Shown here one piece after another: positions 32,512 to 40,897 of a stretch of DNA of 44,835 bases. This DNA is from a virus, in IMG/VR virus record IMGVR_UViG_3300009157_000026, positions 1 through 44,835 of that record. The stretch is one strand, 5' to 3'. The position numbers and the translations under genes were made by a program. Below the pieces are notes generated by a model. It saw only the letters and a list, made by a program, of their open reading frames with translations. It searched no databases and was not told where the DNA came from. Numbering within the stretch: the first letter of the stretch is position 1; every line of letters begins with the position of its first letter.

Positions 32512-32894
32512 GACTTGCCTCCGCGCGTGATCTGCTTGGTCATGCCGTGGCGGCGGCACACGTCCATCGGCCGGAAGATGACCTTGGGCTTGATCGCAGG
32601 GCGCGGTCTTGGCATCGGCTCGGCTGTGGCGACCTGCTCGGCAGGCTCGATGTAGACCGCAGGCTCGGCGCGGATCGGGATGGTCCGCACCGGGATCACG
32701 CGCGGTGGCAGCTCGTTCATCCGGATCATCGGCGGCAGCTGGCGCACCGGCTCCCAGCGCTCCTCGAACGTCAGTTCACGCTCGACCGGCTGCCGGGGGA
32801 CAGCCGGTCGAGGTTCCGGCATCGGAGAACTGGCCAGTGTGGCCAGCAGCGCCGCTGCAAGCGAGATCCCGATGATGGCGGGCAGCTTGTTCAT
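32493..32894 (-). CDS. signal-peptide or membrane-anchored Pro-rich protein
   Basis: A 133-residue protein. The N-terminus MNKLPAIIGISLAAALLATLA is a signal peptide or membrane anchor. A Pro/Arg/Glu-rich middle follows (MPEPRPAVPRQPVERE, LPPRVIPVRTIPIRAEP), then an end with two Cys (VCRRHGMTKQITRGGKSWRC). It should face the periplasm. It is unusual to find an exported protein inside a replication-strand operon. It may act on the envelope or in superinfection exclusion, which is speculation. Confidence 0.75.
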   Translation of the reverse strand: MNKLPAIIGISLAAALLATLASSPMPEPRPAVPRQPVERELTFEERWEPVRQLPPMIRMNELPPRVIPVRTIPIRAEPAVYIEPAEQVATAEPMPRPRPAIKPKVIFRPMDVCRRHGMTKQITRGGKSWRCRR

Positions 32895-33310
32895 GTCCCG
32901 GGCGCCTTGCTGCCGTTGACCACGATCTCGGCGATCTGGCGGATCGTTGCTTCGAGTGCTTGTCGCACCACGTGCTCGGTGTCGAGCTGGTGCTTCAGGA
33001 GAAGACACTCCTTTTCAAGGCGCTCGTTCGACCTGTTCGCATCTTCGAGCTGATGGCGCAGCGCAGTCTCGTTCTGCATGATGTGATTGATCGCATCATG
33101 CGTCCGTTGCAGCGGGGCGAGCGGGGGAATGCCGGGCTCCATGGTGCCGTCCGATCGTCCGCCAACGATGCCGCCAACCCGGCGAATTCCAATGTTCTGT
33201 CCTGCGGTATTACCCGCATGCTGCTCGTTTGCCGAGTTTCTTGCGCGCTCGGCATCGAGCTTGCTGAGCAAGTCGATCCGCACCTGCGCCTCCCTGTTGT
33301 TTTCATCCAT
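32891..33310 (-). CDS. 139-residue coiled-coil protein
   Basis: The protein has an N-terminal helix (NREAQVRIDLLSKLDAERAR), a Gly-rich middle (NIGIRRVGGIVGGRSDGTME) and a long C-terminal coiled coil (NHIMQNETALRHQLEDANRS, ERLEKECLLLKHQLDTEHVV). It overlaps the next gene by ATGA and follows the winged-helix gene by 1 nt. No homologous function is recognised. Confidence 0.7.
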   Translation of the reverse strand: MDENNREAQVRIDLLSKLDAERARNSANEQHAGNTAGQNIGIRRVGGIVGGRSDGTMEPGIPPLAPLQRTHDAINHIMQNETALRHQLEDANRSNERLEKECLLLKHQLDTEHVVRQALEATIRQIAEIVVNGSKAPGT

Positions 33311-33311
33311 G

Positions 33312-33572
33312 TCAGAACCTTTTCTTCATGCTGTACGCGGCCTTGTTGCTGGCGCCGCGTCCGCCATCGACCATCGAGATGATCCAGCCCTCCTGGCACG
33401 CCTTTGCGGTGAGGTACTTCATCATGCCGACGAGACTGTGCGTCGCGCGCTTGGCGCTGAGCGGCAGGCCCGCTTCCGCCAGCCGCTGAAGGATGTCGTC
33501 GATCGGGACCTGCTTGCGCCGTTTCAGCACGTTGAAGATCACCCGCTCGCGGTCGCTCAATTCCTCTTTCAT
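33312..33572 (-). CDS. 86-residue winged-helix-like DNA-binding protein
   Basis: The sequence LSDRERVIFNVLKRRKQVPI, DDILQRLAEAGLPLSAKRAT and GWIISMVDG has helix, helix, recognition helix and wing as in winged helix-turn-helix proteins. The C-terminus is basic. It overlaps the end of the SNF2-type helicase gene by 4 bp. It may regulate transcription of the minus-strand block or join the replication machinery. A second winged-helix-like protein lies at 44214. Confidence 0.75.
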   Translation of the reverse strand: MKEELSDRERVIFNVLKRRKQVPIDDILQRLAEAGLPLSAKRATHSLVGMMKYLTAKACQEGWIISMVDGGRGASNKAAYSMKKRF

Positions 33573-35224
33573 TCTTTTCCCTCGATGATGCGTCGCATGT
33601 CGTCCAGCACGAGCGACGACAGGTCCTTCTTGTTGCGCAGGTTGCGCAGGATCGCCTTGTCGGGCGAGCCGCGCGCGATCAGGTCGAAGTAGGAAGCGGT
33701 CCCCTTCTGCCCGATGCGGTGAATGCGGTCCTCCGACTGCCAGCGCAGGATCGCGTTGTAGGAGTTGGAATAGTAGATCGCGGTCGAGCACACGGTCTGC
33801 AAGCCATCCATGCCCTTGCCTGCGGTGTCCGGCGTCGCGACCAGATATTTGACGTTGCGATCGTTGATGAAGACGCTCTTCGCGGCGGCGCGGTCGCCGG
33901 GAGAGGTGGCGCCATAGATGCCCACGGCATGGTTCGGCAGCGTCTTGCAGATCACCTCGATGTCGTGCCGGAAGCGGCACCAGATGAGCACCTTGCGCTC
34001 GCCGAGCTGGTTGAGCAGGTCAGTGAGCACGTCGAGGCGCGGGTTCTTCAGCGCTTGTATGCTCTCGCCGGAAACGACCGCGAAGCCGCACGAGATCTGG
34101 TGGATGCGCAGCAGCGCAGTCGCGGCGGTGCTGGCCAGCACGCGACGGTCCTGCTCGCTGTCGAGCACGGCGATGCAGGCCTCGCGCATCTCGCGGATCA
34201 GCTTGAGCTGCTCGTCGGTCAGCTCGAACTGGACCGTGTCGTAGACCTTCTCGGGCAGGTGGAGCTGCTCCTTGGTGGCGCGGAAGATGAACGGCGCCGT
34301 GATCTGCTTGAACTGCTCGACGTTGCGGTGTCCGACCACGTTGCGGTTCTCGAAGCCGCCCATGATGCAGAATTGCGACTGGAAGCTGGTCTTGTATTTG
34401 TGCCCGATGATGCGCGGATCGAGGAAATAAAACTGCGCCCACTCGTCGGTCAGGTCCTTGGCGATCGGCGTCCCGGTCATGATCATGCGCTGCCTGACGC
34501 CGTGCTTGTGCGCCAGTTCGCGCAGCTTCTTCGAGCGCTTGGCGCTCCAATTCTTGATGCTGTCGCTCTCGTCCACGATGATCAGCAGCTTGTCGCGGTG
34601 CGCGGACATGAACATTTCGAGCGTCACGCACGCTCGCTCGCTCACCAACATCTCGATGTTGCCCGAGAAGATGCGCAGCTCGTCCCCCGGCGCCGCATAG
34701 GCGAGCCACTTCGGCACCTTGCTGCTGCTGCCGCGCCACCACCAAGCCTGCAACGGCACGTTCTCCCACATATGCAGCGGGATCTGCTCCTCCACCCACT
34801 GCGCATGCACGCCCTTGGGCGAGGAGAAGACCAGCACGCCCGTGATCATGCGCGCGTGCCAGCGATGCGACACGATGTCGAGCGCGGTCTTGGTCTTGCC
34901 AGTGCCCGGATCGGAGAAGATGGCGCAGACCGGCGCGTCCTTGAAGCGATCGAAGTTTTCCAGCTGATAGTCGTGCGGCGTCATGCGGAAGAGCGGATCA
35001 ACCCACGACTGGTGAAGCGCGGTCTTGCTATGGTTCTCTGGCGTGATCCCAAGCTCGGGGAAGGCTGCCTTCACGACGCGCAGATTATGCGCTGTCGGCT
35101 CGAACGTGAGCCTGCCCTCCGTGTGGTGCCTGCGGCCTTCCAGTGCCTGAACGAAGGTAAGGCCACGCTCGGCAAAAGGCCCGGACAGAATGGCCTTGTC
35201 GGTGGCGATGACGATGTTGATCAT
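33569..35224 (-). CDS. SNF2/DEAD-like superfamily 2 helicase
   Basis: A 551-residue protein with SF2 motifs in order: Q-like MTPHDYQLENFDRF (81-94), Walker A DPGTGKTKT (105-113), motif Ia VFSSPKGVHAQW, Walker B IIVDESD (215-221), motif III MTGTPIAKDL, and C-terminal motifs VLIWCRFRHDIEV, TPDTAGKGMDGLQT and DRIHRIGQKG. The last, QxxxRxxRxGQ-like, is the hallmark of SNF2-type proteins. Such phage proteins remodel DNA or unwind it during replication and repair. The start at 35224 has no strong Shine-Dalgarno and lies 10 bp after the primase stop, with AAGGCCTT in between. Confidence 0.92.
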   Translation of the reverse strand: MINIVIATDKAILSGPFAERGLTFVQALEGRRHHTEGRLTFEPTAHNLRVVKAAFPELGITPENHSKTALHQSWVDPLFRMTPHDYQLENFDRFKDAPVCAIFSDPGTGKTKTALDIVSHRWHARMITGVLVFSSPKGVHAQWVEEQIPLHMWENVPLQAWWWRGSSSKVPKWLAYAAPGDELRIFSGNIEMLVSERACVTLEMFMSAHRDKLLIIVDESDSIKNWSAKRSKKLRELAHKHGVRQRMIMTGTPIAKDLTDEWAQFYFLDPRIIGHKYKTSFQSQFCIMGGFENRNVVGHRNVEQFKQITAPFIFRATKEQLHLPEKVYDTVQFELTDEQLKLIREMREACIAVLDSEQDRRVLASTAATALLRIHQISCGFAVVSGESIQALKNPRLDVLTDLLNQLGERKVLIWCRFRHDIEVICKTLPNHAVGIYGATSPGDRAAAKSVFINDRNVKYLVATPDTAGKGMDGLQTVCSTAIYYSNSYNAILRWQSEDRIHRIGQKGTASYFDLIARGSPDKAILRNLRNKKDLSSLVLDDMRRIIEGKE

Positions 35225-35234
35225 TGAAAAGGCC

Positions 35235-37466
35235 TTACAGCATTGCCTGCTTGCTGTCCACTGGCAGCTTGATCGTCGAGCGGACGAATTTGCGCTGTGC
35301 CGCAATGTCATTCGATATGCTGGCCAGCTCTTTCACGACCAGCGGGGACATGATGACCCACTGCTTCAGCCCGTCGATCGTCAGCCGCTCCTCGAACGTC
35401 ACCCATCCGAGATCCTTCATGAGGTTGCGCATCTCGGTGCTGCTCTCGTAGACCTTGCGCTCGGCCGTCGTGCGTTCGAGATAATCGCGCAGCGCCTTCT
35501 CGGTGACCGCGATCGGGATCTCCTCGTTTCCCTCGCACCAGCTGCGCAGCTGCTGCATCGCCTCGCTCTCGCTCTCGCGTTGCATCTCGCGCTTGCGCTC
35601 GGTCATCGGTGCGTGCTCGCCGTTCTTGACGTAGTCGCCGAATTGCTCGGCCCAGTGCCTGATGATGCGCAGCCCGTCGCCCTCGATCCACTCGTTGAAG
35701 CGCACCCACTTCTCGTGTGGCCACGGGATCTCGATCAGCTTTGGCACGAACCAGCGGCGATCGGTGTTGTCGAGCTTGAGCGCGCGCAGCGAGTTGCTGC
35801 ACGCCATGACGTGTATCCAGTTCTCCGTGGTGTAGCCCTTGACGTATTTCTCGTTCACTTCGGTCTGGCGATCGGTGATGTGGCTCTTCAGCGTGTTGGT
35901 CGCCTTCCACGATCGTCCGCTGTAGATCTCGGCGATGAAGGCGAAGCGCTTGTTGACCAGCCACGAGTTGAACTGGCTTTCGACGACGTGGCGCTCGTTC
36001 GGGAACGAGCAGTTGTGCATGCCGACCAGCGGCGCGAGGATCTTCTCGCCGAGCGTGTTCTTGCCGATGCCCTGTGTCTCGCTCACCATCAGTGTCGCAT
36101 AGCCCATGCGCAGATCGGTGCGCGCGATCAGCGTCGCGCACCAGCGCATCAGCTCGTGGCGCTCGCGCGGGTCCGGCACCAGATAGTTCATGAACTCGAT
36201 CCACGGCGTGGCGTCGCCAGCCAGCGCCGTGATGTTGGAATGCGAGAACAGGTTGATGGTGGCGGCCTCGCCGAAGTGCCCGATGACGAACTCCGACCTG
36301 TCCGGGCGGTACGCGATCTTGCCATAGCGGCAGACCATCTCCTGCCGCAGCAGCTGCGCCAGCTTGACGTTGGGATGGCTGAACGCCGCCATGTAACCTT
36401 CGAACACCTTGTCGGAGTAGCGCATCGTCGGCCGTTGCAGGCAGATGTAGAGATCGACCTCCGACACCCAACCCCACGTCTTCTTGAACTCGTCGCGCAG
36501 CTTGGGGACCTTCTTCTTGCCGACCGTGATCATGTCGGTCGCCCACGTTGCCGGGCAGAGCTGGTCGTCGAACGATGGTCCGCGATAGATGCCACCCTTG
36601 TAAAAATTTTCCGGCCAATCATCCGCCATGTCGAACGATGGCGGGAATTCGTCGTTGAAGCGGATCAGGAACACCGTGATGCCTTGCAGGTTGCGCGCGA
36701 TCAGCGGCACCGCAGTGAGGCCGGGCGTGTCGTTATCGGCGACGATGAAGGCCTGCTTGACGCCGCAGCGTGACAGCTCGGCCCAATCCGTGCGCAGCGG
36801 GTTGAGCGCGCCGCCGATCCATCCGAGGTGCGCGGCGTTGGTCAGTTCCTTGCCCCACGGATGCGCAGCGAGCCTGTGGCGCTCTTCCTCGTTCGTCGGG
36901 TTGGTGAGCCGGTGCATCGCGCGCGCCGCCTTGGCGCCCTCATGAATGAACACGGTGGTGTTCTCGCCGAGATGGTCCATGCCCCATATCGGCAACGGAC
37001 CATCCGGCTCGCACATTCGCCACAGATAGTCGTCGAACGGCGTCCACGGGCGATACTTGCCGCGATCCTGCTCTTCGGTGCGTTGTTGCAGCATGACGAG
37101 CTGGCCAGCACGGTTGCGGAATTCGAACAGGTTCTCGGGATCGACCTTCTTCAGTTGTGACGGCAGCTCGTAGACCTTGCCCAAGAGCTTCGACGCGGGC
37201 CACTCATAGAGGTCGAGATCCTTGATGATCGCTTCCAGCTCACTGTCGGTTGGTGCCAGACCTTCCACGTCTGCCGGGACAATGACCGGGTTGGTTTTGT
37301 CGGCCGGACTGAAGCGGACGACATGCAGGTCCTTCCAATAGCGCCCATGCACCTCTTCGACGACCGCCGAGCGGATCGAGCGTGGCACCGCGCCAATGCG
37401 TGATAGGTAGGCCGCGATCGAAGGGACGTCATTGAGCGTCGCGATCTTGATCGTCTTTTTTGCCAT
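35235..37466 (-). CDS. primase-helicase (TOPRIM plus D5/DUF5906-like ATPase)
   Basis: A 743-residue protein. A TOPRIM-like domain is centred on TTVFIHEGAKAA (173-181, acidic residue in HEG) and FIVADNDTPG (240-249), which supplies the DxD-type metal site. A superfamily 3-type ATPase follows with Walker A SETQGIGKNTLG (462-473) and a conserved region around 495-570 (FNSWLVNKRFAFIAEIYSGR, VMACSNSLRALKLDN). This is the common phage primase-helicase layout. It makes primers and unwinds the fork. The zinc-binding N-terminal domain of some primases is not visible. It overlaps the polymerase gene by 38 bp, which suggests tight co-expression. Confidence 0.9.
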   Translation of the reverse strand: MAKKTIKIATLNDVPSIAAYLSRIGAVPRSIRSAVVEEVHGRYWKDLHVVRFSPADKTNPVIVPADVEGLAPTDSELEAIIKDLDLYEWPASKLLGKVYELPSQLKKVDPENLFEFRNRAGQLVMLQQRTEEQDRGKYRPWTPFDDYLWRMCEPDGPLPIWGMDHLGENTTVFIHEGAKAARAMHRLTNPTNEEERHRLAAHPWGKELTNAAHLGWIGGALNPLRTDWAELSRCGVKQAFIVADNDTPGLTAVPLIARNLQGITVFLIRFNDEFPPSFDMADDWPENFYKGGIYRGPSFDDQLCPATWATDMITVGKKKVPKLRDEFKKTWGWVSEVDLYICLQRPTMRYSDKVFEGYMAAFSHPNVKLAQLLRQEMVCRYGKIAYRPDRSEFVIGHFGEAATINLFSHSNITALAGDATPWIEFMNYLVPDPRERHELMRWCATLIARTDLRMGYATLMVSETQGIGKNTLGEKILAPLVGMHNCSFPNERHVVESQFNSWLVNKRFAFIAEIYSGRSWKATNTLKSHITDRQTEVNEKYVKGYTTENWIHVMACSNSLRALKLDNTDRRWFVPKLIEIPWPHEKWVRFNEWIEGDGLRIIRHWAEQFGDYVKNGEHAPMTERKREMQRESESEAMQQLRSWCEGNEEIPIAVTEKALRDYLERTTAERKVYESSTEMRNLMKDLGWVTFEERLTIDGLKQWVIMSPLVVKELASISNDIAAQRKFVRSTIKLPVDSKQAML

Positions 37467-40224
37467 GACCTTTTCCGATGAAACGATAACCCTCGATCCA
37501 GATCATGCGAAAGTCGGATGGCACCGTGCCCTTGATGGCGTAGTAGCCGGCACCGTGCCGCATGATTTCACGCCCGAGAAAATCAAAGTCATAACGCGAT
37601 ACCTTGGCGAACACTCTGTCGCTGTCATCCTCGATCCACAGGTTCAGTGAGCTGACATCGTTGACGATCTTTTCCCGAAGCTCCTCGACGCGCCCGAACA
37701 CCATCACAACGTGCTTTTCTCCGTTGGCCTGCACCTTCGAAATCTCGATCGGCTGCGACGTGATGTTCAATGCCTTCGGGTCCGGCATCAGTCGGCGGAT
37801 CTCGGTGCGGATTGGATACAGGTTGTCGATCTTGGTGCGCGGATTGGCGAGCAGCTTGCCGATGCTGTCGGGCAGCCGTTCCCTTGGCCGCGCACGCGCC
37901 GATAATATCGTGGCCTGCTTCTTCGGGCCAACACCGATGATGTTCGACAGCGGACCAACCAGCATCCTGCGTCCATCCACGTTCCCCACTGTCCACTTGT
38001 CGATGCTGACGTTCTTGTCGGCGGGCACATAGCTGATGCCTTCGCGTTCCAGCTCGCGCAGCAGCTTGATCTGTGTATCCTCGCCGGCATGGGTCAGTGT
38101 TGCGGCCGCAAACTCGAGCGGGTAGTGCGCCTTCAGCCAGCAGCACCAGTAGGAGATGATCGCGTAGGCAACCGCGTGGCTCTTGTTGAACGAGTAGGCG
38201 CCCGACGCGCGCAGCACGTCCCAAAGATGCAGGAAGGTTTTCTTGTCGATGCCGTTGTTGATGCAGCCAAGCTCGAATGCAGCCTCGTATTTGTCCAGTT
38301 CGAGCGCGCCAGCGGACTTGCTGATCAGTCGGCGCACTGCCGACACTTCCTCCCAACTCATGCCGACCGCGCGACAGATCTGCATGACCTGCTCCTGATA
38401 GATCACGACGCCGAGTGTCGGCTTCAGGATCGGCTCGAACAGCGGATGAATGGTGCTCGGTGCCTCCTTGTTGAGCCTGATGCGCACCCAGCGTTGCGCC
38501 TCGCCGCTGTCGAGCGGGCCGGGGCGCGCCAGCGCGGTCAGTGCCACGATGTCGTCGATCGACGTGATGGTGATCTGGTTGGCGAGATTTTGCAGCGCCT
38601 GCCCGTTGAACTGGAAAATGCCCGCATACCTGCGGCTGTTGATGACGTGCAGGGCTTTCTGGTCGTTGTACGGGCTCAGCAGGCCGAGCGCGTTGGACGC
38701 GAGGTTGGCGAGCTTGAGCGCATCCTCGAACACCGACAGCTGGGTGAGCCCGAGCATGTCGATCTTGAGCAGGTTGAGCGTCTCGGCGTCGCGGTAGTCG
38801 CACATCGTAGCGCCGCTGCGCCGGTCGAGCGCCACGATGTCACTGACCGCGCCCGCCGTGATCACGATGCCAGCCGGGTGCTGGCCAGCATGGCTCGGGT
38901 GGCCTTCGAGCTTGGCGGCGAGCGCCAGCTCGGGATACTGGCGCAGCAGCAGGTTGCCCTTGAGCGCCTGCTCGATGCCGACCAGCTCTGCCTGATCGGC
39001 GAGCGACGCGGTCGCCCATGGCGGGATGTCGAGCGCCATCCCGGCAGCCCTGAGCGCGGAGCGCGCCTGATACAGGTTGACGGTGCCAAGCCGCGCCACG
39101 CGATGCGCGCCATATTTGTCGCGCACATAGCGGAAGATGATGTCGCGGTGCTGCTCGGAAAAGTCGATGTCGATGTCGGGCAAGTCGGCGCGATTGATGT
39201 CGATGAAGCGCTCGAACAGCAGGCCGAACGGGATCGGATCGACCGACGTGATGCCGAGCAGGTAGCACACCAGCGAGCCACACGAGGAGCCGCGCGCAGG
39301 CCCGACCATCATGCTCGATCGCGCGCGCATGACGATGTCGGAAACCATGTAGAAATAATCCTCGAAGCGCTTGGCGACGATCAGCTCCAGTTCGCGACAC
39401 AGCCTGTCAAAATAGGGCTGGTGGCCAAGATCGACGCCGAGCCGCTCCGCACCGATCTGACACATCTCCATCAGCGTGTAGGGCCGATCCGGATGCGCCA
39501 TCTCGGCGCGCTGCAAGGTCGCGGTGGACGCTTCGAGGATCTCGTCACGGTTGGCGAGCGCGATCTCGACAAGGGCGTTGCCGCTGAATTCTTCGAGATG
39601 GTTTGCGACGTTGGTGCGCCATTCGCTGTCGCTCATGATCCATTGCGGATAGCTCTGCGTGTCGCTGCGCTTGCCACACGCCATCTCGTAGAGCGCACGA
39701 TCGCCTTGGCCGGGAAAGCGGTTGTCGCTGACGGCAACGAAGCGGTGCCCGCTCTTGATCACGCGCCGCATCTGTCCAATGCCCACCGCAGGACCGATGC
39801 CGAACCAGAGATGCGGCCGGGGCTCGATGTCCCCGACCGCACTCCGATGACCCATGACGACATTAAGGTGATCAGATGCAGAGACTGCTTGATCCCATGT
39901 CAACAGAGGCTCATAGCGGAATTGCTCGGTTGCTACGCCGATGATCTCGTGCAATGGCCGCAGATCATCTCGCGCGAGGAACGTCCAGTAGTCAACAACC
40001 GGACGCTTCGCCTTGATGTCGGAAGACACCGCCAGCTCGACGCCGAAGCATGGCTTCATGCCGGCGGCACGCACGGTCTTGTCCCACAGCACCCATCCGT
40101 AGGTCGATGCCGTGTCGGTGATCGGCGCATGCGTGCGCCCCTGCTCCTTGAGCGTGGCGGCAACGGTGGCGAGGTGGCCTGCCGCCTTGCGAAATGAATA
40201 GCCGGTGCGAATGCGCGCGCTCAT
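37429..40224 (-). CDS. dnaE: C-family DNA polymerase, DNA polymerase III alpha (DnaE)-like
   Basis: A 931-residue phage-encoded replicase related to bacterial DnaE. Catalytic residues are present: GPARGSSCGSL (308-318), LPDIDIDF (348-355, Asp352/354 equivalent to the E. coli pair) and LLKIDMLGL (485-493, Asp489). Fingers (YNDQKALHVINSRRYAGIFQ) and the C-terminal OB region (VVMVFGRVEELREK near 835) are visible. The N-terminal PHP-like region (1-110) lacks the usual HxH metal motif and is probably not an active phosphoesterase. It is shorter than cellular DnaE (about 1160) and lacks the beta-clamp and tau-binding tail. Proofreading could come from the exonuclease at 40894. Confidence 0.93.
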   Translation of the reverse strand: MSARIRTGYSFRKAAGHLATVAATLKEQGRTHAPITDTASTYGWVLWDKTVRAAGMKPCFGVELAVSSDIKAKRPVVDYWTFLARDDLRPLHEIIGVATEQFRYEPLLTWDQAVSASDHLNVVMGHRSAVGDIEPRPHLWFGIGPAVGIGQMRRVIKSGHRFVAVSDNRFPGQGDRALYEMACGKRSDTQSYPQWIMSDSEWRTNVANHLEEFSGNALVEIALANRDEILEASTATLQRAEMAHPDRPYTLMEMCQIGAERLGVDLGHQPYFDRLCRELELIVAKRFEDYFYMVSDIVMRARSSMMVGPARGSSCGSLVCYLLGITSVDPIPFGLLFERFIDINRADLPDIDIDFSEQHRDIIFRYVRDKYGAHRVARLGTVNLYQARSALRAAGMALDIPPWATASLADQAELVGIEQALKGNLLLRQYPELALAAKLEGHPSHAGQHPAGIVITAGAVSDIVALDRRSGATMCDYRDAETLNLLKIDMLGLTQLSVFEDALKLANLASNALGLLSPYNDQKALHVINSRRYAGIFQFNGQALQNLANQITITSIDDIVALTALARPGPLDSGEAQRWVRIRLNKEAPSTIHPLFEPILKPTLGVVIYQEQVMQICRAVGMSWEEVSAVRRLISKSAGALELDKYEAAFELGCINNGIDKKTFLHLWDVLRASGAYSFNKSHAVAYAIISYWCCWLKAHYPLEFAAATLTHAGEDTQIKLLRELEREGISYVPADKNVSIDKWTVGNVDGRRMLVGPLSNIIGVGPKKQATILSARARPRERLPDSIGKLLANPRTKIDNLYPIRTEIRRLMPDPKALNITSQPIEISKVQANGEKHVVMVFGRVEELREKIVNDVSSLNLWIEDDSDRVFAKVSRYDFDFLGREIMRHGAGYYAIKGTVPSDFRMIWIEGYRFIGKGHGKKDDQDRDAQ

Positions 40225-40436
40225 TGCTCGAACTCGTCATCGTCGAGACGGGAGGCCGCCGAACGATCCTTCCTCAGAAGGGGAAACTCGAATGCCGTGC
40301 GTGCGGCCTGCACCGCCTCGTTGATGCGGGCTTGGTTCACCTCCATGATCGAGGCGAGCACATCTTGCGGCACGTTGCGGCACAGGTGTGCATAAGCCGC
40401 GATCAGCTTTTGCTTCGGTTCAAGTGCGGTTGCCAT
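40221..40436 (-). CDS. 71-residue helix-turn-helix-like protein
   Basis: The core LCRNVPQDVLASIMEVNQAR followed by INEAVQAAR reads as helix-turn-helix (VNQARINEA resembles the recognition-helix pattern of small rhizobial phage proteins). The C-terminus is acidic and disordered. It overlaps the polymerase start by ATGA. It may be a DNA-binding accessory or regulator for the replication block. Confidence 0.72.
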   Translation of the reverse strand: MATALEPKQKLIAAYAHLCRNVPQDVLASIMEVNQARINEAVQAARTAFEFPLLRKDRSAASRLDDDEFEQ

Positions 40437-40448
40437 GCTTGTCCTCCA

Positions 40449-40637
40449 TCATGTCGGCGCGCAGCGCGGCTTCTCGCAGCCGTGCAGCCACTCGTTGGCG
40501 ATCTTGCGCACGCGCCAGCCATCACGCTTGGCGGCTGACCACACAACGGCGAACTCCTCGTGTGGCTCGCCGCGAAACTCCTCGCCGCACGTGTCACACA
40601 CGATCGTGACGGTGTTCCCGCTGCGCTCGATGCTCAT
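40449..40637 (-). CDS. 62-residue zinc-finger-like protein
   Basis: The motifs are VTIVCDTCGEEFRGE, then a conserved middle (EEFAVVWSAAKRDGWRVRKI) and LHGCEKPRC. They give CxxC, HxC and a terminal Cys as ligands. Small proteins of this type are common in phage replication operons. The stop lies 12 bp before the helix-turn-helix gene, and its start overlaps the previous stop by 4 bp. Function is unknown. Confidence 0.75.
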   Translation of the reverse strand: MSIERSGNTVTIVCDTCGEEFRGEPHEEFAVVWSAAKRDGWRVRKIANEWLHGCEKPRCAPT

Positions 40638-40897
40638 GCAGATCCTCCTCTTTCGCTCTCGGGGGCGGTGTGCGTGATCCAGCCTTCAGGTTCCACGCCA
40701 GTCGTCTCCTTGATGCCTGCCGCCATCACCTGCTTCATCAGTGCGATGAAAGCTATCTTGATGGCGGGATGCTTCTGCACCGATCCCATTGCGATCGAGC
40801 CGAGCAGGAACGCACCTTCCATCGTGTCGCTGGCCGCCGCATAAGCGTTGTAGAAGTTGCCCTTCTGCCGAAGGGCGACGCGGAGTTTCATCTTCAT
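40634..40897 (-). CDS. 87-residue protein, unknown
   Basis: The protein starts MKMKLRVALRQKGNFYNAY and has a hydrophobic helix (IKIAFIALMKQVMAAGIKE). It is short and has no recognisable motif. It overlaps the exonuclease stop and the next gene start by ATGA. It may be an interaction partner of the proofreading exonuclease by position. Confidence 0.72.
   Translation of the reverse strand: MKMKLRVALRQKGNFYNAYAAASDTMEGAFLLGSIAMGSVQKHPAIKIAFIALMKQVMAAGIKETTGVEPEGWITHTAPESERGGSA

Noticed and set aside
33719-35227. Plus-strand open frame opposite the SNF2 helicase
   Set aside because: The helicase motifs are all on the minus strand. The plus frame is compositionally biased and has no ribosome site.
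35190-36773. Plus-strand open frame opposite the primase-helicase
   Set aside because: The antisense of a clearly coding region, rich in Leu, Arg, His and Val, with no recognisable domain.
38089-40197. Plus-strand open frame of about 700 codons opposite the polymerase
   Set aside because: The minus frame has complete C-family polymerase motifs. The plus frame has shadow composition and no start signal.
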